A stretch of DNA of 64,000 nucleotides from Faecalibacterium sp. (GCA_022652735.1 JALCRP010000002.1:1-64000), one strand, 5' to 3'. Positions 35,231 through 44,283 are shown, counted from the first letter of the stretch. Numbers and translations are program-made. The notes: a model not told the origin generated them from the letters alone.

Positions 35231-36736
35231 ATGCGTAAAAGTATTTCCGTTTCGTTTTTCTCCAATGCGGCGCTTTTGCTGCTGCTGGGCATTTTTGTGA
35301 TGGGCCTTTCTCAGATGTGCCTGTTCGCAAAATATTTTGCCGTGGAAAAGTACAACGCCGAGGATAAGGTTGCTGCGGTAGCGGTACAGGCCGCAGACGC
35401 TTTTGCGGCAAAAGGGCCGGACGCCGAAGCTACCCAGCAGGCCGGCGAAAAGCTGCGCCTGATCGGCAAAACGGCGGATGCCCTGCTGATTTTGACGGAT
35501 GCAGACGGCAACGTTTTGATGAGCATGGACGACGCCATCGCGCAAAATACGGCGCTTGCGCCCGAAATCCTTACCGCAGTGGCCGGCGCCGACGAAACCG
35601 GCGAAAATTATCATGCCCTGACCGATTTGAACGGCGCGCTCAGCGGCCGCTGCTATGTGACGGCCTGCCGAATTGCCGCGCCCGCGGGCGAGGCGCTGTG
35701 GCTGTTTATCTACACGCCGGTCAACAGCTTTACGGGCTTTGCGAAAGAAATGTTCTCGAACTTTTTGCTTTCGGCCAGCCTGATGCTGCTTTGCGCGAGC
35801 TTTTTGTCGATGCTGCTGACGCAGAAAATGACTTCGCCGCTGCACAAAATCAGCGAGGCGGCCAAAAAGTTTGGTGGCGGGGATTTCTCCACACGCGTGG
35901 AGGATGTGACGGGCGACGACGAAGTGGCTCAGTTGGCGGCCAACTTTAATACGATGGCCGCAAACCTCGAAGCAATCGATCATTCCCGCGCAGAGTTCAC
36001 GGGCAATATTGCGCATGAGCTGCGTACCCCGATGACGACGATCAAGGGCTTTGTCGATGGCATCTTAGATGGCACAATCCCGCCCGAGCTGGAGCATCAC
36101 TATCTGGCAATCGTCTCGCAGGAGGTGGGCCGGCTGGCGCGCCTTGTACAGAATATGCTGGACATCACAAAGCTGGAAGCCGGCGAATATCAGGTACATG
36201 CCCGGTTGTATAACGTATGGGAGACACTTTCCGGCGCGGCCATTTCGGCCGAGCAGCGCATTACGGCCGGCAAGATTCGGATCGAGGGCCTTGAGCCGGA
36301 CGCCAAAGAGCTGGTTTATGCCGATGCGGATTTGGTACATCAGGTGGTGTACAATCTGCTGGATAACGCGATCAAATTTACGCCGGAGGATGGCGTGATC
36401 CGCCTTTCGGCGCAGCGCCTTGGGCCGGAAGTGGAGATCGCGATTTGGAACAGCGGCGTGGGCATCGGCGAGGATGCGCTGCCGTTTGTGTTCGAGCGCT
36501 TTTATAAAGAGGATAAATCCCGCGGGCTGAACGCGAAAGGCTCGGGGCTGGGGCTGCATATCTGCAAGGTGCTTGTGAACCTTTCGGGCGGGCAGATCCG
36601 CGTGGAATCCAAGCAGGGCGAATGGTGCCGCTTTGTATTTACGCTGCCGGCCGAGCTGCCCAATAAGCGCGATTTGCTGAAGCTGTCCGATCAAACCGAC
36701 GACCCCTCGAACGATAAACAACGAAAGAAAGTATAA
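35231..36736 (+). CDS. sensor histidine kinase (HAMP, HisKA, HATPase)
   Basis: The 501-residue kinase has a transmembrane helix (about 10-32), an extracellular sensor (about 35-165), a second helix (about 175-197), HAMP (about 200-252), the H-box HELRTPMTTIKGF, and an HATPase domain with N-box LLDNAIKF, GVGIGEDALPFVFERFY and GSGLGLHICK. It phosphorylates the upstream response regulator. The sensor region lacks a recognisable ligand fold. The C-terminus (DPSNDKQRKK) is charged. A terminator follows at 36806. Confidence 0.93.
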   Translation: MRKSISVSFFSNAALLLLLGIFVMGLSQMCLFAKYFAVEKYNAEDKVAAVAVQAADAFAAKGPDAEATQQAGEKLRLIGKTADALLILTDADGNVLMSMDDAIAQNTALAPEILTAVAGADETGENYHALTDLNGALSGRCYVTACRIAAPAGEALWLFIYTPVNSFTGFAKEMFSNFLLSASLMLLCASFLSMLLTQKMTSPLHKISEAAKKFGGGDFSTRVEDVTGDDEVAQLAANFNTMAANLEAIDHSRAEFTGNIAHELRTPMTTIKGFVDGILDGTIPPELEHHYLAIVSQEVGRLARLVQNMLDITKLEAGEYQVHARLYNVWETLSGAAISAEQRITAGKIRIEGLEPDAKELVYADADLVHQVVYNLLDNAIKFTPEDGVIRLSAQRLGPEVEIAIWNSGVGIGEDALPFVFERFYKEDKSRGLNAKGSGLGLHICKVLVNLSGGQIRVESKQGEWCRFVFTLPAELPNKRDLLKLSDQTDDPSNDKQRKKV

Positions 36737-36805
36737 GGAACTTCGCAGGGCCCGGCGGCGCAAAAGCCGCGGCCAAAGCCAACACGGGGCCTTATGGAAA
36801 ACAAC

Positions 36806-36841
36806 GCCGCCGCGGGAAAATTCCCGCGGCGGTTTTCTCGT
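36806..36841 (+). terminator. terminator of the two-component operon
   Basis: A 12-bp G+C stem (GCCGCCGCGGGAA/TTCCCGCGGCGG, 36806-36832) is followed by TTTTCTCGTTTTT. Confidence 0.8.
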
Positions 36842-36992
36842 TTTTGAGGCATTCGGGCCGTTCTGCCTCTTGCAGAGCACGGATGTGCGCGCTAAAATGG
36901 CCCTGTAGCGCCCGGCGAAAACCGGGAGGCCTCGTGCCTGCTTCAAAAGCCGCGCTCTGCGCGGAGAACACCCGTGCGTTCGGAGGAGAAAA

Positions 36993-38348
36993 TTGCCTGC
37001 ACAAACAGCCAGCGAAAAACAACATGCCTATATGATAAAAACCCCGATCCCGACGCTGGTGATGAGCCTTGCGCTGCCAACGGCGGCCAGCCAGCTTGTC
37101 TCGGTGGTATACAATACGGCCGACACCTATTTTGTCTCGCAGATCGGGACGAGCGCTTCGGCGGCCGTCGGCGTCGTCTTTTCGCTGATGTCGATTTTGC
37201 AGGCATTCGGCTTTGGCCTCGGCATGGGGGCCAGCAGCCTCATCAGCCGCAACCTCGGCGCAAAAAATGAGGAAATGGCGTTTCGGTATGCAAACAGCGC
37301 TTTGTTTGCGGCGCTGGCGGTGGGCAATCTGCTGCTGGCGGGCGGCCTTTTGTGCTTGCAGAATCTGATGCGGGTGCTCGGCTCAACCCAGACGATCCTG
37401 CCGTATGCCTGCGCGTATGGGCGGCTGATTTTGATCGGCGCGCCGATTATGTGTGCCTCGTGTGTGCTGAATAACATTTTGCGCGCCGAGGGCAAAGCCG
37501 TGCTTTCGATGTGGGGCCTGTGCGCCGGCAGCCTGCTGAACCTGATTTTGGACCCGCTGTTTATTTTTAAGCTTCGCATGGGCATTGCGGGCGCGGCGCT
37601 GGCTACGATTTTAAGCCAAGCGATCAGCTTTTGCATCTTGCTCAGCGCGTTTGCGCACGGAAAAAGTATCGTGCGTTTGGGCCTGCGGTGGGTAAGCCAC
37701 TGCCCGGCGGATTACATCAACATCTGTAAAAACGGCTTTCCCACCATTTGCCGGCAGGGCATGGCGAGCGTAGCCTCTGCGCTTTTGAACGTGAGCGCCG
37801 GCGCCTACGGTGATGCCGCAGTGGCCGCCGTTACCATTGCCAACAAAGTGTACCTGCTTGTGCGCAACCTTGTGATCGGCATCGGGCAGGGCTTTCAGCC
37901 CGTGGCGGGCTATAACTTCGGCGCGGGCAACCGTCGGCGCGTCAAAGAGGCGTTCCGCTTTGCCTGTTTGCTGGGGACATGCCTGTGCATGGCCGCCGCG
38001 GCCATGCTGCTGTTCCGCGCGGGGGCGGTGATCGGCTGGTTCCGGGATGACCCGGACGTTATCCGCATCGGCACAGGGGCGCTGTACTACGCCTGCGCCG
38101 TGATGCCGCTGATGGCATATTCCACGTATGTCAACCAGCTGTACCAGTGCCTCGGCTTTAGCCGGGCGGCGACGCTGCTGGCATCCTGCCGGCAGGGCAT
38201 CCTATTTCTCCCCTTGGTGTTAATTTTGCCGCGCGTGATCGGCCTTGCGGGCATTCAGGGCGTGCAGCCTGCGGCCGATTTTTTGACCTTTTGCGTTTCC
38301 GTGCCGTTTCAGATTGTGTTCTTCCGGCACGTTCTTTCGGAAAAATAG
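36993..38348 (+). CDS. MATE family efflux transporter heading the salvage operon
   Basis: The 451-residue protein has twelve predicted transmembrane helices; LALPTAASQLVSVVYNTADTYFVSQIG and GYNFGAGNRRRV are MATE signatures. The start is TTG 36993, six bases after GGAGG; ATG 37032 is a possible alternative without a good site. The aldolase gene follows after 20 bases and mtnA and deoD after that, so it may export a product of that pathway or simply share the transcript. It differs clearly from the MATE at 12084. Confidence 0.87.
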   Translation: MPAQTASEKQHAYMIKTPIPTLVMSLALPTAASQLVSVVYNTADTYFVSQIGTSASAAVGVVFSLMSILQAFGFGLGMGASSLISRNLGAKNEEMAFRYANSALFAALAVGNLLLAGGLLCLQNLMRVLGSTQTILPYACAYGRLILIGAPIMCASCVLNNILRAEGKAVLSMWGLCAGSLLNLILDPLFIFKLRMGIAGAALATILSQAISFCILLSAFAHGKSIVRLGLRWVSHCPADYINICKNGFPTICRQGMASVASALLNVSAGAYGDAAVAAVTIANKVYLLVRNLVIGIGQGFQPVAGYNFGAGNRRRVKEAFRFACLLGTCLCMAAAAMLLFRAGAVIGWFRDDPDVIRIGTGALYYACAVMPLMAYSTYVNQLYQCLGFSRAATLLASCRQGILFLPLVLILPRVIGLAGIQGVQPAADFLTFCVSVPFQIVFFRHVLSEK

Positions 38349-38368
38349 ACAAAACAGGAGGTTATTTG

Positions 38369-39037
38369 ATGCAGTACGAAGCGATGCGCCAGCAAATCTG
38401 CGCCGTAGGCAAGCTGTTGTATGACCGCGGCTATGTCGCCGCGAACGACGGCAACATTTCCGTAAAAGTGGCCGAAAATCGTCTGCTTATCACGCCTTCG
38501 GGCGTAAGCAAGGGCCGCATGACGCCGGATATGATGCTTTTGACGGATTTGGACGGCAATGTGATCGAGGGCGATCGGCATCCATCCTCTGAGGGGAAAA
38601 TGCACTTTACCGTTTACCGCCACCGCCCGGATGTGGGCGCCGTCGTCCATGCACACCCCAGCACGGCTACGGCCTTTTCTATCTGCCGCAAGCCGCTGAA
38701 AACGCCTTATCTGGCCGAGCTGGTGCTGGGCCTTGGCGAGGTGCCCGTGACGCCGGCGTTTGCGATGCTTTCCACCGACGAGGTGCCCAAAAGCGTTGAG
38801 CCGTATTTGGCCGAGCACAACGCGGTGATGCTGGCAAACCACGGCGTTTTGACGTGGGGCAGCGAGCTTTGGCAGGCGTTTGACCGCATGGAGACTGTGG
38901 AACATACGGCTAAAACGCTTTTAAACGTGGAGCTTTTAGGCGGCGGCGTACCGCTCTCGGACGAACAGGTAGTGACGCTGATTTCCATGCGCGGCCAGTA
39001 TAAAACGCTGGCACAAAAAACAAAAGGAGCAATTTGA
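38369..39037 (+). CDS. class II aldolase (FucA/Ald2-like)
   Basis: The 222-residue enzyme belongs to the class II aldolase/adducin family: [29 protein letters not shown] (catalytic Glu), [12 protein letters not shown] (zinc His-x-His) and [10 protein letters not shown] (third His). Its place directly before mtnA and deoD suggests cleavage of 5-deoxyribulose-1-phosphate or methylthioribulose-1-phosphate to dihydroxyacetone phosphate and an aldehyde, rather than fuculose-1-phosphate. MtnB dehydratase belongs to the same superfamily and is an alternative. AGGAGG precedes ATG 38369; mtnA starts one base after its stop. Confidence 0.82.
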   Translation: MQYEAMRQQICAVGKLLYDRGYVAANDGNISVKVAENRLLITPSGVSKGRMTPDMMLLTDLDGNVIEGDRHPSSEGKMHFTVYRHRPDVGAVVHAHPSTATAFSICRKPLKTPYLAELVLGLGEVPVTPAFAMLSTDEVPKSVEPYLAEHNAVMLANHGVLTWGSELWQAFDRMETVEHTAKTLLNVELLGGGVPLSDEQVVTLISMRGQYKTLAQKTKGAI

Positions 39038-39038
39038 T

Positions 39039-40118
39039 ATGAGCGCACAAACCGATCAAGTAACCCATGTGCAGAACATCCGCTACGATAAAGCAGCCGA
39101 AGCTTTGTACATCATCGACCAAACCCTGCTGCCGAACGAGGAAAAGGAAATCCGCCTGGATACCGCCGAGCAAATGTTTGACGCGATCAAGCTGCTAAAG
39201 ATTCGCGGCGCGCCGGCCATCGGTATCTGCGCGGGCTACTGCATGTATGTGCTGGCGCGGCAAATCCCTGCGGGCAGCGCAGAGGTTTTTTACGCGCGGC
39301 TGGCCGAATACGGCAAATATCTTGACTCCTCACGGCCGACGGCTGTAAATCTGAGCTGGGCCGTGAAGCTCATGCTCGAAACGGCAAAAGAAAATTTGGC
39401 CCAGCCGCGCGCCGCGCTGCTGGAAACGCTGTATCAAAAGGCCGTCTGGATTCATCAGGACGACATCGCCAAGTGTACGGCCATTTCGGAATACGGCCTT
39501 TCGCTTTTGCACGAAGGCGACGGTATCCTGACGCACTGCAACGCCGGGCCGCTGGCTACCTCGCGCTACGGCACAGGGCAGGGGCCGCTGTTTTTGGCGG
39601 CCGAGCGCGGCATGAAAATCCACGTATTTTCCGACGAGACGCGCCCGCTTTTGCAGGGCGCGCGCCTGACCAGCTATGAGCTTTACCGCGCGGGCGTCGA
39701 TGTGACGCTGATCTGCGACAATATGGCCAGCATGGTGATGAAAAACGGCTGGGTACAGGCATGCTTTGTCGGGTGCGACCGCGTGGCCGCCAACGGCGAC
39801 GCCGCCAATAAGATCGGCACCTCCGGCGTGGCGATCCTCGCCAAGCATTACGGCATCCCGTTTTACGTGCTTGGGCCGACCTCTACGATCGACATGAACT
39901 GCCCCACCGGCGCGGACATTCCGGTTGAACTGCGCAACCCCGACGAGATCAAGACCATGTGGTATGAAAAACCGATGGCGCTGCCGGGCGTTAAGTGCTA
40001 CAACCCTGCATTTGATGTGACGGATCACAGCCTGATCGCCGGCATTGTGACGGAAAAAGGCATTTGCCGCGCGCCGTACACCGAAAGCCTCGCCGCTTTG
40101 TTTACCGAAAAAAGATAA
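39039..40118 (+). CDS. mtnA: S-methyl-5-thioribose-1-phosphate isomerase
   Basis: The 359-residue enzyme converts the aldose phosphate MTR-1-P (or 5-deoxyribose-1-phosphate) to the ketose phosphate. Motifs: [32 protein letters not shown] (catalytic Cys), [19 protein letters not shown] (catalytic Asp) and [13 protein letters not shown]. Length is normal for MtnA and distinguishes it from eIF2B-type proteins. It is the second enzyme of a three-gene unit; no mtnK kinase is present, but DeoD would make the phosphate directly. Confidence 0.93.
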   Translation: MSAQTDQVTHVQNIRYDKAAEALYIIDQTLLPNEEKEIRLDTAEQMFDAIKLLKIRGAPAIGICAGYCMYVLARQIPAGSAEVFYARLAEYGKYLDSSRPTAVNLSWAVKLMLETAKENLAQPRAALLETLYQKAVWIHQDDIAKCTAISEYGLSLLHEGDGILTHCNAGPLATSRYGTGQGPLFLAAERGMKIHVFSDETRPLLQGARLTSYELYRAGVDVTLICDNMASMVMKNGWVQACFVGCDRVAANGDAANKIGTSGVAILAKHYGIPFYVLGPTSTIDMNCPTGADIPVELRNPDEIKTMWYEKPMALPGVKCYNPAFDVTDHSLIAGIVTEKGICRAPYTESLAALFTEKR

Positions 40119-40132
40119 AGGAGAAATGTACT

Positions 40133-40855
40133 ATGACACCATCTGCCTGCAACGAAGCTAAAAAAGGCGACATCGCCAAAGTTGTTCTGATGCCCGGAGA
40201 CCCGCTGCGCGCCAAATTTGTGGCCGAGCACTATCTCGAAAACCCGGTGTGCTTTAACACGGTGCGCAACATGCTGGGCTACACAGGCACGTATAAGGGC
40301 AAAACCATCTCCGTGATGGGCCACGGCATGGGTGTGCCTTCCATCGGGCTGTACACCTACGAGCTGTATCAGATGTTTGACGTGAATTCCATCATCCGCA
40401 TCGGCTCGGCAGGCGGCGTCGGCGACAACGTGCATGTGCGCGACGTTGTCATTGCGATGGGCGCCTCGACAAACAGCCACTTCGCCGATCAATATCAGTT
40501 CCCCGGGCAGCTTTGTGCCACGGCCAACTACGATCTGTTGAAGGATGCCGTCGCCAGCGCCGAAAAGCTGGGCGTGCGCGCCGATGTTGGGCAGGTGTTT
40601 ACGGCGGATCAGTTCTATAACGACAACGCCGAGGCGGGCCAGATGTACAAAAAGTTCGGCATCCTCGCGCTGGAGATGGAGACGGCCGGCCTTTACTGGA
40701 CGGCACAGCGCCTAGGCAAAAAGGCGCTTTCCATCCTGACGATCTCCGACCACATTTTCACGGGAGAATCTCTTTCCGCCGAGGATCGGCAGGATTCTTT
40801 CCACGAGATGATGGAAGTTGCGCTCGAAACCGCATGGAAATCGCTGGAAAAATAA
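40133..40855 (+). CDS. deoD: purine nucleoside phosphorylase, DeoD type
   Basis: The 240-residue enzyme phosphorolyses purine nucleosides to base and ribose-1-phosphate. VLMPGDPLRAKFVAEHYLE (phosphate-binding Arg), RNMLGYTGTYKGK, GHGMGVPS, RIGSAGGVGDNV, LEMETAGLY (ribose-binding Glu) and TISDHIF with the catalytic Asp match hexameric PNP. Being 14 bases after mtnA, it may act on MTA or 5'-deoxyadenosine to feed that enzyme, although ordinary purine salvage is also possible. AAAGGAG precedes ATG 40133. A terminator follows. Confidence 0.93.
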   Translation: MTPSACNEAKKGDIAKVVLMPGDPLRAKFVAEHYLENPVCFNTVRNMLGYTGTYKGKTISVMGHGMGVPSIGLYTYELYQMFDVNSIIRIGSAGGVGDNVHVRDVVIAMGASTNSHFADQYQFPGQLCATANYDLLKDAVASAEKLGVRADVGQVFTADQFYNDNAEAGQMYKKFGILALEMETAGLYWTAQRLGKKALSILTISDHIFTGESLSAEDRQDSFHEMMEVALETAWKSLEK

Positions 40856-40863
40856 GTGCTGCG

Positions 40864-40889
40864 AAGAGCCCCCTCGGGGGCTCTTTTTT
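40864..40889 (+). terminator. terminator of the mtnA-deoD operon
   Basis: AGAGCCCC pairs with GGGGCTCT around a CTCG loop, followed by six T; it begins about nine bases after the deoD stop. Confidence 0.88.
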
Positions 40890-41087
40890 ATATGAGCACC
40901 AAAGAAAAAGCAAACGCGGCAAAGAAAGGGCGGGGCGGCGAAAAATGCGGCAAAGGCCCGGCTTACTATGCCCGGCCTGTTAAATTTTTGTGCAAAATCC
41001 GGCGATGCGTTTGCATTTTAGCGGGCACTACGGTAAAATGTATACTAACCGTACTATGGGGCTTTGTGCCCCGGAAAGAAGGGGCTT

Positions 41088-41738
41088 ATGGCAAAGGTCA
41101 GCCCGTCGATCCTTTCGGCAGACTTTTCCGCGCTGGGCGCATGCTGCCGCACGGTATTGGACGCCGGGGCGGATATGCTGCATTTCGATGTGATGGACGG
41201 CATTTTTGTGCCGAATATCAGCTTTGGGGTGCCGGTATTGAAAAGCATCCATAAGGCGTTTCCGCAGGCGTTTTGGGATGTACATCTGATGATCGAGCGC
41301 CCGGCAGAGTACGTGGCGGCTTTTGCAAAGGCGGGCGCAAGCCTGATTAGCTTCCACCTTGAAAGTGAAGGCGACCCGGCCGAAACGCTGGCTGCGATCC
41401 GCGCGGCGGGCTGCAAAACCGGCATTGTGCTGAAACCCGGCACACCCGCATCGGCGGCCGCGCCGTATCTTGCCGGGGTGGATCTTGTGCTGGTGATGAG
41501 CGTGGAGCCGGGCTTCGGCGGGCAGAAATTTCAGCCCGCGGCCTGCGAAAAGCTCCGCGCGCTGGCCGCGATGCGGAAGGCTTCCGGCGCGCACTTTTTA
41601 CTGGAAGTGGATGGCGGAATCAACGCGGAAACGGGCAGAATGTGTACAGAGGCCGGGGCAGATATTTTGGTTGCGGGGAGCGCCGTATTTGCCGCGCAAA
41701 ACCCGGCGGCAGCCGTCCGCACTTTGGCGGAACTGTAA
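41088..41738 (+). CDS. rpe: ribulose-phosphate 3-epimerase
   Basis: The 216-residue TIM barrel interconverts ribulose-5-phosphate and xylulose-5-phosphate. SPSILSADFSALG, HFDVMDGIFVPNISFG, DVHLMIERP, MSVEPGFGGQKF and EVDGGINAET hold the metal ligands and catalytic Asp residues. ATG 41088 is preceded by GAAAGAAGGGG; the frame is open upstream but unsupported. A TATACT box at 41041-41046 may be its -10. The Rnf-like gene starts 15 bases after its stop, so the two are probably cotranscribed, an unusual pairing. Confidence 0.93.
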   Translation: MAKVSPSILSADFSALGACCRTVLDAGADMLHFDVMDGIFVPNISFGVPVLKSIHKAFPQAFWDVHLMIERPAEYVAAFAKAGASLISFHLESEGDPAETLAAIRAAGCKTGIVLKPGTPASAAAPYLAGVDLVLVMSVEPGFGGQKFQPAACEKLRALAAMRKASGAHFLLEVDGGINAETGRMCTEAGADILVAGSAVFAAQNPAAAVRTLAEL

Positions 41739-41753
41739 GGGAGATACAAACGT

Positions 41754-43028
41754 ATGAAAAAAGTAAACGAGGCGCCGAATACCGAACGGCAGGCGCCCGC
41801 AACGAAAAAGGAGCCGCATAAGGCAAAGCGGGCTGCACAGGAAAACGTATCGGCCGCAAAGCCGGAAGCCGCCGCGCCGAAAAAACAGGCCGCAGAGAGT
41901 GTGCCTGAAAAGGCTACGGCCGCAAAGCCGGAAGCCGCCGCCGCACCCGCGCCAAAAGAGGCAAAAAAGCCCGCCCACGCGGCCCAAAAGCCGAAAGGCC
42001 CTACGGTGCAGGAGGTTACGATAACGCTGCCGGCGCCGAATCAGGCAAAGCACCGCCGCTATTATAAGGATCTCTGCTTTATGGTGATCCCGCTGCTGTG
42101 CATGGCGTACTATTATTACGGCCTGCGCCCGGTGCTGATGTGCGCAGTGGCGCTTGTTACCGGCAACCTGTGCGACCGCTTGGTGGCAAAGCTGCGCGGC
42201 CGCGCCTACGTGCCCGACGATTACTCCAACGAGAGCTTCGCTATGCTCATCGCGCTGATGATGCCCGCCACGGTAAGCTGGTATGTGCTGATCGTGGCCG
42301 TGCTTTCGGGCGTGTTGATCGGCAAAGAGGCGTTTGGCGGCTATGGCAGCTATCCGTTCCACCCCTCGGCGGTGGGCTATGTAGTGGCGGCCGTCTCGTG
42401 GCCGAACCAAGTGTTCCGCTATCCGCAGCCGTTTACAATGGTGCCACTGTGGGATACTTCTTCCGTTGCGGTGCAAAACGGCATTCCCGCCACCCTGAAA
42501 AACGGCGGTGTGCCGGGTGTCGATCAAATGGACCAGCTGCTGGGCAACTACGCCGGCCCCATCGGCACCACGGCGATCCTTGTGATCGTGGCATGCGCGC
42601 TGTTTTTGTTGGTACGGCATGACATCAACCTGTATGCGCCGCTGTCGTTTTTGGCTGTCATCGCGGCAATCGCATTTATTTTCCCGCGGCAGGGCGGCTT
42701 GGAAGGCACCGGCATCCTCGAAACGCTGCCGGCCCGCCTTAACATCATGCGGTATGAGCTGCTTTCGGGCGCAATGCTGTTTGGTGCGGTATTTTTGATG
42801 GGTGAGCCGTTCACTTCGCCGCGGCGCCACCGCAGCGGCAAAATTTTGTACGGCGCGCTGCTTGGCGCGGCGGCGATGGCTTTCCGCTATTTCGGCGCGT
42901 ATGATACCGGCCTGTGCTTTGCGCTGCTGGCGGTAAACAGCATTTCTGAATGGCTGGATGCCCTCGTGGAAAGCCTCCATACGCTGACCCACGGGGCACA
43001 AACGCAGAAAGGGGGAGACGCCGCATGA
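41754..43028 (+). CDS. RnfD/NqrB-family membrane protein lacking the flavinylation motif
   Basis: The 424-residue protein starts with about 95 residues rich in Ala, Lys and Pro, then has about ten transmembrane helices typical of RnfD: YGLRPVLMCAVALVTGNL, FGGYGSYPFHPSAVGYV, LLGNYAGPIGTTAIL, and RYELLSGAMLFGAVFL. In canonical RnfD and NqrB, FMN is attached to Thr in the motif S/T-G-A-T about 50 residues after the HP/NP motif; here the aligned stretch (233-249) reads WDTSSVAVQNGIPATLK and S/T-G-A-T occurs nowhere. The GETS motif is GTTA. Redox function is therefore doubtful. It overlaps the next gene by four bases. Confidence 0.85.
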   Translation: MKKVNEAPNTERQAPATKKEPHKAKRAAQENVSAAKPEAAAPKKQAAESVPEKATAAKPEAAAAPAPKEAKKPAHAAQKPKGPTVQEVTITLPAPNQAKHRRYYKDLCFMVIPLLCMAYYYYGLRPVLMCAVALVTGNLCDRLVAKLRGRAYVPDDYSNESFAMLIALMMPATVSWYVLIVAVLSGVLIGKEAFGGYGSYPFHPSAVGYVVAAVSWPNQVFRYPQPFTMVPLWDTSSVAVQNGIPATLKNGGVPGVDQMDQLLGNYAGPIGTTAILVIVACALFLLVRHDINLYAPLSFLAVIAAIAFIFPRQGGLEGTGILETLPARLNIMRYELLSGAMLFGAVFLMGEPFTSPRRHRSGKILYGALLGAAAMAFRYFGAYDTGLCFALLAVNSISEWLDALVESLHTLTHGAQTQKGGDAA

Positions 43029-43675
43029 GAGCAGAACATGCACAAATGATCGTGGAGGATATGGAGCATTATATCCATCATGACCGCATCTTCCTAAATA
43101 ACCCTGCGGTGATGCAGGGCATGGGCCTTGCGCCGCTTGTCATTATAGCGACGACGGGCCGCTATGCCGGGATGCTGATCGTGGCGCTGGCCATGCTGCT
43201 GATCCCCACGCGCGTAATCAGCAGCGTATTGTTCCAAAAGCTCGAGCAGCCGCTGCTGCGCGCAATGGGCTACTGCGGCGTGGCCGCGGCCGTTTATGTC
43301 TTGGCGCGCATGGCGATGAACAGCATGTTCGGCACCGATACGCTGGAGCTGGGCGTGTATCTGCCGCTGCTCGTGGTCGATCCGCTTGTTATCTACCGCC
43401 ACGGCCGTGTGCCCGAAAGCACCTATAATGCATTCTCAAAGGGCCTGCGCATTATGGTGGGCTACAGCCTTGTGCTTTTGTTGGTGGGATGCCTGCGTGA
43501 AGTGCTGGCGATGGGAACACTGTTCGGCCACACGGTCGGTAAGGTGTTGGCCTTCCCGCTTTTGAACCAGCCGGCCGGCGGGTTCATTCTGGTGGGCGTA
43601 CTGTTCGCTGTCTGGCGCGGGGCCTGCAGCTGGTATATCAAGTATGTGAAAGAGGAGGCAAAGCGCGGCGTATGA
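43025..43675 (+). CDS. RnfE/NqrD-family membrane protein lacking the iron-sulfur cysteines
   Basis: The 216-residue protein has about six transmembrane helices and the RnfE plan: FLNNPAVMQGMGLAPLV, ELGVYLPLLVVDPLVIYRHG and GCLREVLAMGTLFG. In canonical RnfE the first reads GLCP and the second TNC; here the cysteines are replaced by Ala36 and Pro120, so the intramembrane 2Fe-2S cluster should not be bound. ATGA overlaps with both neighbours show translational coupling. GAAAGGGGG lies upstream of ATG 43025. Confidence 0.82.
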   Translation: MRAEHAQMIVEDMEHYIHHDRIFLNNPAVMQGMGLAPLVIIATTGRYAGMLIVALAMLLIPTRVISSVLFQKLEQPLLRAMGYCGVAAAVYVLARMAMNSMFGTDTLELGVYLPLLVVDPLVIYRHGRVPESTYNAFSKGLRIMVGYSLVLLLVGCLREVLAMGTLFGHTVGKVLAFPLLNQPAGGFILVGVLFAVWRGACSWYIKYVKEEAKRGV

Positions 43676-44283
43676 ACAGTGTAATTTCGGCGCTTGGCGT
43701 CTTTTTCCTTTATGCGGTGATGGCCGCGTTTGCCCAAAACGCCGTGCTGGCGCGCGGCATGGGCGTTTCGCGCTTGGTGCAGCTTGTCGGCGACGACGAT
43801 ACCTCGAGCCTTTTGTTCAGCCTTGAGCTGTGCGTGATCTGCCTGATGAACGCGCTGCTGGCTTGGCTGCTGGTGCGCTGGGTTGAGCCGTTTGCGTGGC
43901 ACACGCTGGTGCGGCCGCTGGGCTATGTGGCCTGTACCTGCATCAGCTGTGGGCTTTTGTGGCTTGTGCTGACGTATGCGCAGAAAATGCCGCGGCGGAT
44001 GCAGCTGCGCGATATGCTGCCCAACGCGGGCTTTAACAGCTGCGTGGCCGGCACCCTTTTGGTTACGACGACGCAGAGCTATACGCTGGCACAATCGTTT
44101 GGCTATGCGCTGGGCAGCGGCGTGGGCTATCTGCTGGCCGTTGCGCTGGTGGCGGAGGCCCGCCGCCGCTTGCAGGGCAGCGAAGTGCCGCAGGCCTTTA
44201 AGGGCCTGCCCATCGTTTTGGTCTATATCGGGATTTTGGCGCTGGCAATCTATGGCTTTACCGGCCATGCCATAGCAATTTAA
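43672..44283 (+). CDS. RnfA/NqrE-family membrane protein with cysteine ligands replaced
   Basis: The 203-residue protein has about six transmembrane helices and the RnfA plan: FAQNAVLARGMGVSRLV near the N-terminus, LRDMLPNAGFNSCVAGTLL in the middle and the C-terminal EVPQAFKGLPIVLVYIGILALAIYGFTG, the last being highly RnfA-like. Canonical RnfA has GLCP and TNC; here the positions align to Ser33 and Ser123 (with a Cys at 124). It completes the trio; RnfB, RnfC and RnfG are not encoded here. AAAGAGGAGG precedes ATG 43672. Confidence 0.82.
   Translation: MNSVISALGVFFLYAVMAAFAQNAVLARGMGVSRLVQLVGDDDTSSLLFSLELCVICLMNALLAWLLVRWVEPFAWHTLVRPLGYVACTCISCGLLWLVLTYAQKMPRRMQLRDMLPNAGFNSCVAGTLLVTTTQSYTLAQSFGYALGSGVGYLLAVALVAEARRRLQGSEVPQAFKGLPIVLVYIGILALAIYGFTGHAIAI

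Noticed and set aside
40892-41254. Open frame starting right after the deoD terminator
   Set aside because: No ribosome binding site and it overlaps rpe out of frame; composition is not protein-like beyond 20 codons.
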